64,000 nucleotides of DNA from Clostridiales bacterium (lineage in GTDB: Bacteria; Bacillota; Clostridia; Oscillospirales; UBA644), in NCBI GenBank assembly GCA_016281915.1, contig JAEEJO010000037.1, forward strand, positions 37,332 through 101,331. The letters are read 5' to 3'. The notes beneath the pieces are model-generated. The model was not told the DNA's origin. It did no database searches and saw only the letters and a program-made list of their open reading frames with translations. Of the stretch, positions 45,310 through 53,544 are shown piece after piece. Numbering within the stretch: the first letter of the stretch is position 1; every line of letters starts with the position of its first letter. The translations under genes were made by a program, and so were the position numbers.

Positions 45310-46179
45310 TTATGATCTTCTTGATGCGAGGTATTCGGCAAGAGAGCACAGAAAGTCACAGCCGCAGATGGCGGAGATTTCATTTTTAGCCGCATCGGAA
45401 AGGAAATCGACCTTTTTTTGGGACTCTTCAACGCCGAAGATATCAACGAAAGTAGTTTTCTGTTCCTGTTTATCCTTGCCTGTTGTTTTGCCGAGCTCTT
45501 CGGCACTGCCTTCAACGTCAAGGATATCGTCTTTTATCTGAAAAGCAAGCCCGATATTTTCGGCATATCTTCTTGCTTTCTCTTTTTCGGTCTGCGAGCA
45601 GTCGGCGGCAATGCATCCCAAAAGGGCGGACGCTTCTATCATTGCGCTTGTTTTAAGTCTGTGAATGCGCATAACTTCATTTTCGCTCAGTCCGGGACGG
45701 TTTTTCAGATCGAGCATCTGACCGGTGATTATGCCGTTAAGTCCCGACGCGGAAAGAAGGACGAAGATACCCTCAAGCTTCTGCCGATCGGAAAGAAGGC
45801 TGTTTTCCGCAATCAGTTCTAATGCTCTTGCATAAAGTCCCGCACCCGCCATAAGGGACGTGCTTTCGCCGAATACCACGTGGTTCGTCGGTTTGCCCCT
45901 GCGAAGAGTGTCGTTGTCCATGCACGGAAGATCGTCATATATAAGAGAATACGTATGTATCATTTCAACTGCACAGGCAAAAGGAAGAGCCTTATCTTTT
46001 TCGCCGTGAAAAAGCTCGCAGAAGGCAAGGACCAAGGCAGCGCGTATCCGTTTTCCTCCCGCGAAAACGCTGTAGCGCATAGCTGATACGGCTTCTTCTC
46101 CGTTTTCGGGGATAGCCGATTCAAGAGCGCTGTTTACCTCTCGGCGGTATTCGTCGAGTTTGTTTTTGAAATCATCCAT
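45310..46179 (-). CDS. ispA: Polyprenyl (farnesyl) diphosphate synthase
   Basis: 289 residues. The first Asp-rich motif is DDLPCMDND and the second is DDILD near residue 225; GGKRIRAAL is the substrate loop. The length and the residues before the first Asp motif fit a short-chain (C15) synthase. Its start overlaps the xseB stop by 8 nt. Confidence 0.93.
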   Translation of the reverse strand: MDDFKNKLDEYRREVNSALESAIPENGEEAVSAMRYSVFAGGKRIRAALVLAFCELFHGEKDKALPFACAVEMIHTYSLIYDDLPCMDNDTLRRGKPTNHVVFGESTSLMAGAGLYARALELIAENSLLSDRQKLEGIFVLLSASGLNGIITGQMLDLKNRPGLSENEVMRIHRLKTSAMIEASALLGCIAADCSQTEKEKARRYAENIGLAFQIKDDILDVEGSAEELGKTTGKDKQEQKTTFVDIFGVEESQKKVDFLSDAAKNEISAICGCDFLCSLAEYLASRRS

Positions 46180-46357
46180 TTTCTTTTTCCTGAAGCACTG
46201 TTATTTTTCTCTGGACATCCTTAAGTTTCTCATCACAGAAGGCTGCAAGGCGGACGCCTTCTTCATAAAGCGAAACGGATTCGTCTATACCGAGATTACC
46301 GTCGGAAAGACGTGCAGTTATCTGCTCCATTCTTTCCATTGCCTGTTCAAACGTCAT
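46172..46357 (-). CDS. xseB: Exodeoxyribonuclease VII small subunit
   Basis: 61 residues from ATG 46357; a GTG at 46390 would overlap xseA and is less likely. It has the family's MERMEQITARLSDGNLGIDESVSLYEEGVRL signature in pieces: MERMEQI, GIDESV and YEEGVRL. It assembles with XseA to degrade single-stranded DNA. It is located 7 nt after the xseA stop. Confidence 0.93.
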   Translation of the reverse strand: MTFEQAMERMEQITARLSDGNLGIDESVSLYEEGVRLAAFCDEKLKDVQRKITVLQEKENG

Positions 46358-46364
46358 TTTTATC

Positions 46365-47546
46365 TCATTCTGCGACACAGTTGATATCACCGTCTTTCAT
46401 TTTAATAACGAGTCTGTCGTTATGCTGAGTATCCTTTGCGGAGACAAGCGGTTTACCATTTTTATACACCACGGCGTAGCCTCTTTTTATGACAGACAGA
46501 GGATCGAGCGCGGACAGAGCGGAAATCGACAGCGCAAGAGCGTTTTTCTTCTTTTCAAAAAAGGTATCGAAAGAAGAAAAAAAGCTGCTCTGAATTTTAT
46601 CGAAAATAAGCTCTTTGCTTTCGATGCAGTGTTTTATATCAAGTTTGCTTTTTAGAGAGTCGAGCGCGGCGCTTTTCATATCGGAAACGGAACTGAGCTC
46701 TTTTTTCAGAGTATAGCGAAAATCCGATATAAATTCGGATATTTCTCTTATATCGGGAACGGCAAGCTCCGCCGCCGCAGAAGGCGTGGGCGCGCGCATA
46801 TCCGCAACAAAATCAAGAATTGTAAAATCCGTTTCATGCCCGACGGCGCTTATGACGGGGATAGGACAGATTGCGACCGCTCTTGCGAGCTTTTCATCGT
46901 TAAAGGATGAAAGATCCTCGTATGAGCCCCCGCCTCTTGCGATTATCAATACGTCGGCGTTATTTTGTCTGCCGAAATATTCAATCGCTTTTATTACGCT
47001 TGCAGAAGACTCTGCACCCTGAACGACGCAGGGAAAGATCTCTATATCAGCCACCGGCCACCGTCTTGCCGTAACGGAAATAATATCCTGCAGCGCTGCT
47101 CCTGAAGGAGACGTGGCGACAGCTATTTTAAAAGGGAACCGGCAAAGAGGGCGTTTTCTTGAATCATCGAAAAGTCCTTCTTTTTCAAGCTTTTCTTTAA
47201 GCTGCAAAAAGGCGATGGTCTGAGCGCCTATGCCGTCCGGTATTATTTCGGAGATGTAGAGCTGATATACGCCGTCGCGCTCGAACACCGATACCCTTGC
47301 GGAAACGATCACGTTCATACCGTCTTCGGGCATAAACGAAAGCTTCTGAGCTTCGGTGCGGAACATCACAGCCTTAACGGACGACTGTCCGTCTTTCAGC
47401 GTGAAATACATGTGTCCGCTTTTTCTGTAAAGCGAAAAGTCGGATATCTCTCCGCGAACAAGTACGGAGCGGAGTATCTCATCGGAATCAATCAGAGAAC
47501 GCACATAGAAATTCAGCTGTGATACGGTAATTGCGGATCTGAGCAT
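46365..47546 (-). CDS. xseA: Exodeoxyribonuclease VII large subunit
   Basis: 393 residues: an N-terminal OB fold (about 8-100, VLVRGEISDFSLYRKSGHMYFTLKD in pieces), the catalytic domain with ARGGGSYEDLSSFNDE, then AVGHETDFTILDFVADMRAPTPSAAAE in pieces, and a C-terminal coiled coil ending in DPLSVIKRGYAVV. It acts with XseB in repair. Confidence 0.97.
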   Translation of the reverse strand: MLRSAITVSQLNFYVRSLIDSDEILRSVLVRGEISDFSLYRKSGHMYFTLKDGQSSVKAVMFRTEAQKLSFMPEDGMNVIVSARVSVFERDGVYQLYISEIIPDGIGAQTIAFLQLKEKLEKEGLFDDSRKRPLCRFPFKIAVATSPSGAALQDIISVTARRWPVADIEIFPCVVQGAESSASVIKAIEYFGRQNNADVLIIARGGGSYEDLSSFNDEKLARAVAICPIPVISAVGHETDFTILDFVADMRAPTPSAAAELAVPDIREISEFISDFRYTLKKELSSVSDMKSAALDSLKSKLDIKHCIESKELIFDKIQSSFFSSFDTFFEKKKNALALSISALSALDPLSVIKRGYAVVYKNGKPLVSAKDTQHNDRLVIKMKDGDINCVAE

Positions 47547-47572
47547 ATTATGCCTTTCTTGATTTCATTAAA

Positions 47573-48502
47573 TTACCGGAAATGCTTTTTCATCGCGAGG
47601 TAAGCTATACCCGCGGCATTGTCCGAAGAGAACCGGGGTTCGGCGAAGAATCTGCCGTCGCCCGAAAGAACGGATCTTATTCTTTTATTCGACATAACGC
47701 CTCCGACAAATAGGATCGGAAGCTTTTCGGGATTATATTCTTCACAGAGTCTTTTTACCGTAAGTGAAACGGTCTCGATAGTATAACGCGCTATGTTTTC
47801 AGGCAAAACGCCTTTTTCGAGCATGTTTTTCGCCTTATTTTCAAAGCCCGAAAGAGAACAGTGGCCGTCCTTTACCCTGATGGCGGGTTTCTCGGGAAGG
47901 TCACCCTTTTCGGCGAGATCTTCAAGATACGGTCCTGACGGGAATGGCATGCCGAGCATTACCCCTACCCTGTCTATAAGCTGACCGACACTGATATCGC
48001 CCGTGCAGGCAGCTACGGATATACGTTCGATCCCGTCAACACGCAGGAACTCGGTAGTTCCGCCCGAAGCGTGAAAGCACATGAACGGTCTTTCTAACAG
48101 AGACTCCTCGCCGCATGAAAGGATGGCTGCGCCTATATGTCCCTGCTGGTGGGAAAAGACGTAAAGAGGAACGGCTAGCGCAGACGACAGCGTTTCGGCA
48201 ACGGAAATGCCGTATATAAAACACGGCATATATGAACCGTCAACGTTTCTTGGACGAGTTGACACGCCAATGGCGCGGACGTCTTCTTTAGAAATATCAA
48301 GGCGTGAAAAAACTTCCGAAAACTGTTTTACGTGGGCAAAAACCGCATCGCTCTGCCTGAGTCCCGTCGTTCCTTCCGGGACGGGAAGAAGTCTTTTTTC
48401 GCTACGGCAACTCCCGTCCGTTCTTACGACGGCAGCGGAAGTGGTATAGTTGCTTGTATCTATACCGAGAGCTGCGGAAACGTTACTCACGGCTGCGGAC
48501 AT
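47573..48502 (-). CDS. TsaD/Kae1-like (peptidase M22 family) protein, probably not TsaD itself
   Basis: 309 residues in the ASKHA fold. LGIDTSNYTTSAAVV starts it, the HxxxH metal site is HQQGH, SGGTTE and later VGGVMSN complete the nucleotide site. The typical TsaD length is about 335, and classical TsaD has a longer Gly-rich region, so I read it as the clostridial paralogue seen between nusB and xseA. A link to tRNA t6A modification is inferred only. It overlaps nusB by 20 nt. Confidence 0.82.
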   Translation of the reverse strand: MSAAVSNVSAALGIDTSNYTTSAAVVRTDGSCRSEKRLLPVPEGTTGLRQSDAVFAHVKQFSEVFSRLDISKEDVRAIGVSTRPRNVDGSYMPCFIYGISVAETLSSALAVPLYVFSHQQGHIGAAILSCGEESLLERPFMCFHASGGTTEFLRVDGIERISVAACTGDISVGQLIDRVGVMLGMPFPSGPYLEDLAEKGDLPEKPAIRVKDGHCSLSGFENKAKNMLEKGVLPENIARYTIETVSLTVKRLCEEYNPEKLPILFVGGVMSNKRIRSVLSGDGRFFAEPRFSSDNAAGIAYLAMKKHFR

Positions 48503-48884
48503 AGGAACCGAGGACGCCGTTTATATACGATGCCGCGGCATTGTCTACGTCATATTTTTTTACGAGCTCGACAGCCTCGTTGATAGCGACTGCTGCGGGG
48601 ACATCGACAGAATTGTTGATCTCATAAACGGCTATGCGCAATGCGGTGAGCGCTGTTCTTGAAAGACGGTCAAGTTTTCTTGCAACGAGAAACGGTTTTA
48701 TCTCATTATCGATACCGTCGATGTTTTCGAGGATATCCGCAAAAGCTTTTTCGCAGTATTCGTCCGTTTCGTGTCCCATGTTTTCTGCGGACAGAGAGAT
48801 GATCTTCTGCGGATCGGGGTTTTCGCTGAATGACGCCTCAAAAAGAAGAAGAAAGAGGCTTTCTCGGGATTCGCTTCGTTTCAT
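48483..48884 (-). CDS. nusB: Transcription antitermination factor NusB
   Basis: 133 residues, all-alpha. The signatures are ESLFLLLFEASFS at the start and RLSRTALTALRIAVYE, AINEAVELVKKY and YINGVLGSYV at the end. It binds boxA RNA with NusE in rRNA antitermination. The start abuts the gls24 stop. Confidence 0.96.
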   Translation of the reverse strand: MKRSESRESLFLLLFEASFSENPDPQKIISLSAENMGHETDEYCEKAFADILENIDGIDNEIKPFLVARKLDRLSRTALTALRIAVYEINNSVDVPAAVAINEAVELVKKYDVDNAAASYINGVLGSYVRSRE

Positions 48885-49244
48885 TTATTCTTTTTTCGCT
48901 TTCTCTTCCACTACTCCGGCTACGATGATGTTTGTTTTCGTTACGTTGATACCGGTCATATTTGCAACAGTTTCTTTTACGTTCGTCTGAGCGGCAAGAG
49001 AAACGTCGGGGATCTTATAGCCGTTTTTTACAACGATCTGGACCGTAAGCTCAAGACCTTCATCGTTTCTTACTATACCAACGCCTTTACGGACGTTCTT
49101 TATATTTCCCGCAACACTTTTTGTGGAGGGAAGCACTTTCTGCAAAACGCTTGCAACGCCGTCTATCTCAAGTGCGGCGTTCGATGCGATGGTTGCAATG
49201 ACTTCTTCGGATATTTTTATGCTTCCGTTGTTCTGTTCTTCCAT
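48885..49244 (-). CDS. Asp23/Gls24-family envelope-stress protein
   Basis: Start at ATG 49244 (AAAGGAA upstream). 119 residues: ISEEVIATIASNAALEIDGVA, VKNGYKIPDVSLAAQTNVKETV and TNIIVAGV are family features. It is abundant and membrane-associated in some Gram-positives. First gene of the long minus-strand run; the promoter is at 49309-49337. Confidence 0.93.
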   Translation of the reverse strand: MEEQNNGSIKISEEVIATIASNAALEIDGVASVLQKVLPSTKSVAGNIKNVRKGVGIVRNDEGLELTVQIVVKNGYKIPDVSLAAQTNVKETVANMTGINVTKTNIIVAGVVEEKAKKE

Positions 49245-49308
49245 GATAATATATTCCTTTCTGATATTGTTTTTCTGAAAATGCAGGTATACATACTGAT
49301 ACGTATAT

Positions 49309-49337
49309 ATTATAGCACACTTTTTCGTTTTTGTCAC
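49309..49337 (-). promoter_or_regulatory. Promoter of the gls24-nusB-xseA... run
   Basis: Minus strand: -35 GTGACA (49337-49332), a 17-nt spacer, -10 TATAAT (49314-49309). Diverges from the barnase gene promoter 94 nt away. Confidence 0.85.
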
Positions 49338-49430
49338 TATTAAATTTGATTATTTTTTTGAATTCGGTAAAATATCGCGTGAAATCGTGTTTCCGGAAGA
49401 TCGGGGAACAAAAACAGGCGTAAACGCATA

Positions 49431-49459
49431 TTGAATTTCCTGGCGTTTTGTGGTATAAT
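49431..49459 (+). promoter_or_regulatory. Promoter of the barnase-barstar genes
   Basis: -35 TTGAAT (49431-49436), a 17-nt spacer, -10 TATAAT (49454-49459), only 25 nt before the start codon, so the 5' leader is very short. Confidence 0.85.
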
Positions 49460-49484
49460 GAGAAAAAATTTACGGAGGGATTAT

Positions 49485-50093
49485 ATGAGATTCAAAAGAA
49501 TCATCGCACTTCTGCTTGCTTTCGTCATGACAGGCGCTCTCCTGGCGGGATGCGCGGATATCGATGTTGAAGGCATACTTGAAGACGTTCAGCAGATTCT
49601 TGAAGAAGAAACCGCTGCAGAAGAACAGCAAAGCGTGCCTGACGATTCAGGCAATTCGGGTCCTGAGGAAAATAACGAAGAAGAGGCATCCGTTTCAGAG
49701 ACGAACGAGGCGGAGGAGCCCGCACCGGAAGAAAGCGGTCCTGCCATTGATGAAAACGGCGAATACACCTCGAAGGACGAAGTTGCTCTTTACATCCACA
49801 CCTACGGGAAGCTGCCTTCCAACTTCATAACGAAAAACGAGGCAAGAGACCTGGGTTGGGACGGCGGAAGCCTTGAACCTTATGCGCCGGGAAAGAGCAT
49901 CGGCGGAGATTATTTCGGCAATTACGAAGGCTTGCTTCCCGAGAAAAGGGGCAGGAAATACACGGAATGCGACATTGACACGAAAGGGAGATCGTCGCGC
50001 GGCGAAAAAAGAATAGTTTTTTCCAACGACGGACTGATATATTACACTGACGATCACTATTCGTCATTCACTCTGCTTTACGGTGAAGAATAA
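49485..50093 (+). CDS. Barnase-like guanyl-specific ribonuclease made as a lipoprotein
   Basis: Start at ATG 49485, following ACGGAGGG. 202 residues: a lipoprotein signal with lipobox LAGC (Cys23), an acidic Glu/Ser linker to about 90, then a barnase domain from about 92. YGKLPSNFITKNEARDLGW in pieces and GKSIGGDYFGN match barnase. The catalytic residues aligned to barnase E73, R83, R87 and H102 are E161, R172, R176 and H191; K27 matches K109. The base- and phosphate-contacting R59 position appears to be Tyr147. So it is a secreted, membrane-tethered RNase, inhibited inside the cell by the barstar encoded next. Confidence 0.9.
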   Translation: MRFKRIIALLLAFVMTGALLAGCADIDVEGILEDVQQILEEETAAEEQQSVPDDSGNSGPEENNEEEASVSETNEAEEPAPEESGPAIDENGEYTSKDEVALYIHTYGKLPSNFITKNEARDLGWDGGSLEPYAPGKSIGGDYFGNYEGLLPEKRGRKYTECDIDTKGRSSRGEKRIVFSNDGLIYYTDDHYSSFTLLYGEE

Positions 50094-50110
50094 ACGAAAG
50101 AGGTGCTTTT

Positions 50111-50482
50111 ATGATAGAGATTATTATAGACGGAAAAGACCTGAAAACAAAACAGCAGGCTCACGACTTTTTTTCGCAGCAGCAGGGCTTTCCTGCCAGA
50201 TACGGTAAAAATCTCGACGCGCTTTTCGACGTTCTCACGTCCATGCCTGAAGTAAAAGTAACCGTGAAAGATCCGCAGAGTATTGTTGACAATCTCGGCG
50301 AATACGGCAAAAAACTTTTGCTCGTTATCAAGGATGCCTGTGACAGAAACCCCGGAATACTTCTTGAAGCGACGGACGGCGAAGACGATGCGGAAGCAGA
50401 GAGCGAAAGCTGCGACTGCGGTTGCGATGATAACTGCGGATGCGAATGCGATAACTGCGACTGCGAAGACGACAGGAATTAA
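50111..50482 (+). CDS. Barstar-family RNase inhibitor with Cys/Asp-rich C-terminal tail
   Basis: 123 residues, an AAAGAGGTG ribosome binding site, 17 nt after the barnase stop. Residues 1 to about 90 match barstar; RYGKNLDALFDVL carries Asp36 and Asp40, equivalent to the barnase-binding D35 and D39. The tail from about 95 is acidic and has eight cysteines (101, 103, 105, 109, 111, 113, 116, 118) in CxC, CxCxC and CxxC spacing, which looks like metal binding rather than structural disulfides. I know of no barstar with such a tail. Confidence 0.9.
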   Translation: MIEIIIDGKDLKTKQQAHDFFSQQQGFPARYGKNLDALFDVLTSMPEVKVTVKDPQSIVDNLGEYGKKLLLVIKDACDRNPGILLEATDGEDDAEAESESCDCGCDDNCGCECDNCDCEDDRN

Positions 50483-50605
50483 AAGTCCGGCCTTGTTTAG
50501 TTTCAGTTTATCTCGGTGTTATATTATTATATAGTATAACTTTGAGAAGACGAAGCGCAGTGAAGAGACAGATATCCGAAGCTTTGTCGGAAAGGGCAAA
50601 GTTCA

Positions 50606-52237
50606 ATGGATATTTATGAGATAGACGGAGCGCTTTTTGCAAAAATGCTTCACGGAGGCGCGGCAGTGCTTGCTGCGCATAAAGATGAGCTGAATGCTCT
50701 GAACGTATTCCCGGTTTCAGACGGTGACACAGGTTCAAACATGCTGAAAACCGTGGAAGGCGGTCTTGCGGAAATAAACCGTGGGGGTGCGGACAGCACG
50801 ATAAGCGAGGTATCTTCTCGTTTTGCAAACGGAACGCTCCTGAGCGCACGGGGAAATTCGGGCGTGATACTTTCTCAGATATTTGCAGGGATAAGCAAGG
50901 GTCTTGAAGGCGTCGACAAAGCCGGAGCGATTCAGCTTGCAAAAGCATATGAGCGCGGAATAAAATCTTCCTACGCTGCCGTGCAGCACCCCGTTGAAGG
51001 AACGATACTTACCGTTTTCCGTGAAAGCGTCGAATTCGTGCTGAAAAATATTACCGAAGGCTCCTCGGCAAATGATTTTTTCTCTCTTCACCTTAAAAAA
51101 GCCGAGCAGTCTCTTCAGGAAACGCCTGAACTTCTGCCTGTACTGAAAGACGCCGAGGTTGTTGATTCGGGCGCGTCCGGATATCTTTATATCGCTCAGG
51201 GAATGAGGGACGTGCTTGAAGGGAAAGAACATACCGCTGTTTTTGAAACGGAATCGAAGCAGAGCACGGTCGATATAAACAGATTCACAAGAGACAGCGT
51301 TCTGGAATTCGGCTATTGCACCGAATTTCTTCTGCGGCTTACTTCGGCAAAGACAGACCCTGACGTATTTGAAATAAGCACTGTGATTCATGATCTGGAA
51401 GAGCTTGACGGAGAAAGTATAGTTGCGTATAAACAGGACGATATCGTAAAGGTTCATGTTCATACGTTCACACCCGGACAGATACTCGCGAAAATGCAGT
51501 CCTACGGTGAATTTCTGACGGTCAAAATAGAAAACATGATGCTCGGACACGACGAAACTATCGTTTCGCAGAAAAAAACGGGCAAACCGTTCTCCGTGGT
51601 CGCGGCAGCATCCGGAGAAGGAATGGCAAGGATATTCGAAAGTCTCGGCGCAGATGCCGTGATAATGAAAGAAAGTCCTTCTGCGGAAGATTTTCTTGAC
51701 GCATACGGAAAATGCGGAAGCAAAAACATAATAGTGCTTCCAAATCACAAAAATTCGTTTCTTGTTGCGAAACAGGCTGCGGATATGACGGAAAACAAAG
51801 ATATCCGCGTTATTGGAACGAAAAGCTTCATGCAGGGATACAGCGCACTGTGCGTGCTGACACCCGGAATAACCGATATGGACGCTCTTGAGCAGAGCGC
51901 TGCGCGGGCTGCTGAAAGCATTACGGACGGAGACGTCGCCCGAGCGGTTAAAGATGCTGAAATAGGCGGTTTTTCAATAAAAAAGGGCGATTATATCGCA
52001 AGAATAAACGGCAATATAGTTGACGTAAAAACGACTGCGGAAGACGCGGCGACGTCATTTTTTGAAAACGCAGACACTGATCTCGCGGATATCATAACCG
52101 TTTTCGCCGGAAATGGCAGAACGGAAGAAGAAGCAGACGGTTTATCGGAAAAGATCCGAAATCTTTATCCTGACTGCGAGCTGAACATGCAAAACGGCGG
52201 GCAGGAAATATTCGATTATCTTATTGCGATCGAATAA
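50606..52237 (+). CDS. fakA: Fatty acid kinase A (DAK2/DhaL-DegV-like)
   Basis: 543 residues. The DhaL (DAK2) kinase domain is at 1 to about 200 with DGDTGSNM (39-46) and GNSGVILSQIFAG; a FakA C-terminal domain follows. FakA phosphorylates fatty acids bound by FakB (DegV) proteins; a DegV gene follows at 52640. Ribosome binding site GAAAGGG. The 123-nt gap from barstar contains an AT-rich inverted repeat (GTTATA/TATAAC near 50519-50541) and no gene. Confidence 0.93.
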   Translation: MDIYEIDGALFAKMLHGGAAVLAAHKDELNALNVFPVSDGDTGSNMLKTVEGGLAEINRGGADSTISEVSSRFANGTLLSARGNSGVILSQIFAGISKGLEGVDKAGAIQLAKAYERGIKSSYAAVQHPVEGTILTVFRESVEFVLKNITEGSSANDFFSLHLKKAEQSLQETPELLPVLKDAEVVDSGASGYLYIAQGMRDVLEGKEHTAVFETESKQSTVDINRFTRDSVLEFGYCTEFLLRLTSAKTDPDVFEISTVIHDLEELDGESIVAYKQDDIVKVHVHTFTPGQILAKMQSYGEFLTVKIENMMLGHDETIVSQKKTGKPFSVVAAASGEGMARIFESLGADAVIMKESPSAEDFLDAYGKCGSKNIIVLPNHKNSFLVAKQAADMTENKDIRVIGTKSFMQGYSALCVLTPGITDMDALEQSAARAAESITDGDVARAVKDAEIGGFSIKKGDYIARINGNIVDVKTTAEDAATSFFENADTDLADIITVFAGNGRTEEEADGLSEKIRNLYPDCELNMQNGGQEIFDYLIAIE

Positions 52238-52290
52238 AACAAATAATGCTTCGGCTAAGCCGCGAAGTCCGAAAAGGAGTAAATAAGACA

Positions 52291-52608
52291 ATGAAAAAAA
52301 CTGTTTTAGTGATAATCATATGTGCGGTCATTTTTTCACTGTGCGCCTGCGGAGCCTATAAAGGACCGAAAGGTATTTATACGGATGCCGAATCGGGTTC
52401 ATCAATATCATTCAACGGCAAACAAGCTACCTTTACAGATTCCAAAGAAACCGTAACCTACGATTACGTGATGGACGGGGAAACGATAGTCCTCACTCTG
52501 AACAACGGAAGACTTGTAAAGTCCTTCTCTTACAGCGAAGAGGAGGATACCGTATATCTCAATATCGAGGACAGCTCGAGGGTAACGTTTGCAAAAGCAG
52601 GAGAATAA
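52291..52608 (+). CDS. Small putative lipoprotein
   Basis: Starts at ATG 52291 after AAAGGAG. 105 residues: a hydrophobic signal and lipobox-like LCAC (Cys at about 20), then a short domain of beta strands (IYTDAESGSSISFNG, TVTYDYVMDGETIVL in pieces, DTVYLNIED). No family is recognised. It lies between fakA and the DegV gene and may act with either at the membrane. Confidence 0.7.
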   Translation: MKKTVLVIIICAVIFSLCACGAYKGPKGIYTDAESGSSISFNGKQATFTDSKETVTYDYVMDGETIVLTLNNGRLVKSFSYSEEEDTVYLNIEDSSRVTFAKAGE

Positions 52609-52639
52609 GCGATAATAATTTTTTTCAGGAGCAGATAAA

Positions 52640-53542
52640 ATGGCAAAGATCAAGATAATGTGTACCTCTACCGGATGCATAGAATACGCGCCGGAACGTT
52701 ACAGAAACCTGGGGATAGAAATAATCAGGATTCGCATCATTTTCAACGGAAAAGAGTATAAGGAGGGCATCGATCTTGATCCGGTCGAATTTTACGATCA
52801 GCTCGAAACTATAGAAGACCCGAAAAACCACCTTCCGTCCACAGCTCTTCCGGATACGGCGGATATCCGTGCGGCATTCGAAAAGGCGATCGCGAACGGA
52901 TATGATGAAACCATCGTATTCACTCTTTCCTCCGCGCTCGGAGGCACTTACAACAAAATATGCCTTATCGCCAAAGAATATGAAGACAGGCTTAAAATAC
53001 ACGTAGTAGATACTAAGATCACATGCTTCGGAGAAGGACTGCTTGCCATCAAGGCGGCTGAATACGCTGAAAAAGGCATGACAAGCGAGCAGATACTGAA
53101 AGAAACTGCATGGATGATGAAGAGACAGGTCTTTATCGGGATCGACGGAAAGCTCGACTATCTTATTTACAATGGAAGGCTCAAGGGCGGGAAAGCGTTT
53201 ATGGGTCAGATGCTGAACATATGCCCCGTCGTTCATTTTTCGAAAGAAGGCGAGATCGTCGCTCTTGAAAGCGTAAGGACGCCCAAAAAGGCTCTTGCGC
53301 GAACATGTGAGCTTATCAGGGAAAAGATAGGCGACCGCGACCCGAAAGACTATCTTTTATGGCACGTTTACACCGGTCCTTCGATGATAAAAGTCCTTCG
53401 TGAAATCGAGGGCAGATACGGAATTGAGACGAATCACGAATCGGTCATCATGTCGCCGGTAAGCGGGTGTCACAACGGCCCGTGGCTTGCAGGATACGGT
53501 CTTGCGTTTCTGCGCCGTGACGACGAACCTCTGGAGAGCTGA
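52640..53542 (+). CDS. DegV-family fatty-acid-binding protein (FakB-like)
   Basis: 300 residues in the EDD fold. STGC near the start, LPSTALPD, FTLSSALGGTYNKI and IDGKLDYLIYNGRLKGGKA are characteristic. FakB proteins present fatty acids to FakA for phosphorylation, feeding PlsX/PlsY; co-location with fakA supports this. Ribosome binding site CAGGAG. Confidence 0.9.
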   Translation: MAKIKIMCTSTGCIEYAPERYRNLGIEIIRIRIIFNGKEYKEGIDLDPVEFYDQLETIEDPKNHLPSTALPDTADIRAAFEKAIANGYDETIVFTLSSALGGTYNKICLIAKEYEDRLKIHVVDTKITCFGEGLLAIKAAEYAEKGMTSEQILKETAWMMKRQVFIGIDGKLDYLIYNGRLKGGKAFMGQMLNICPVVHFSKEGEIVALESVRTPKKALARTCELIREKIGDRDPKDYLLWHVYTGPSMIKVLREIEGRYGIETNHESVIMSPVSGCHNGPWLAGYGLAFLRRDDEPLES

Positions 53543-53544
53543 AG

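Noticed and set aside
50519..50541. The AT-rich inverted repeat GTTATA/TATAAC before fakA as an operator
   Set aside because: Too short and AT-rich to separate from chance; mentioned only in the fakA entry.
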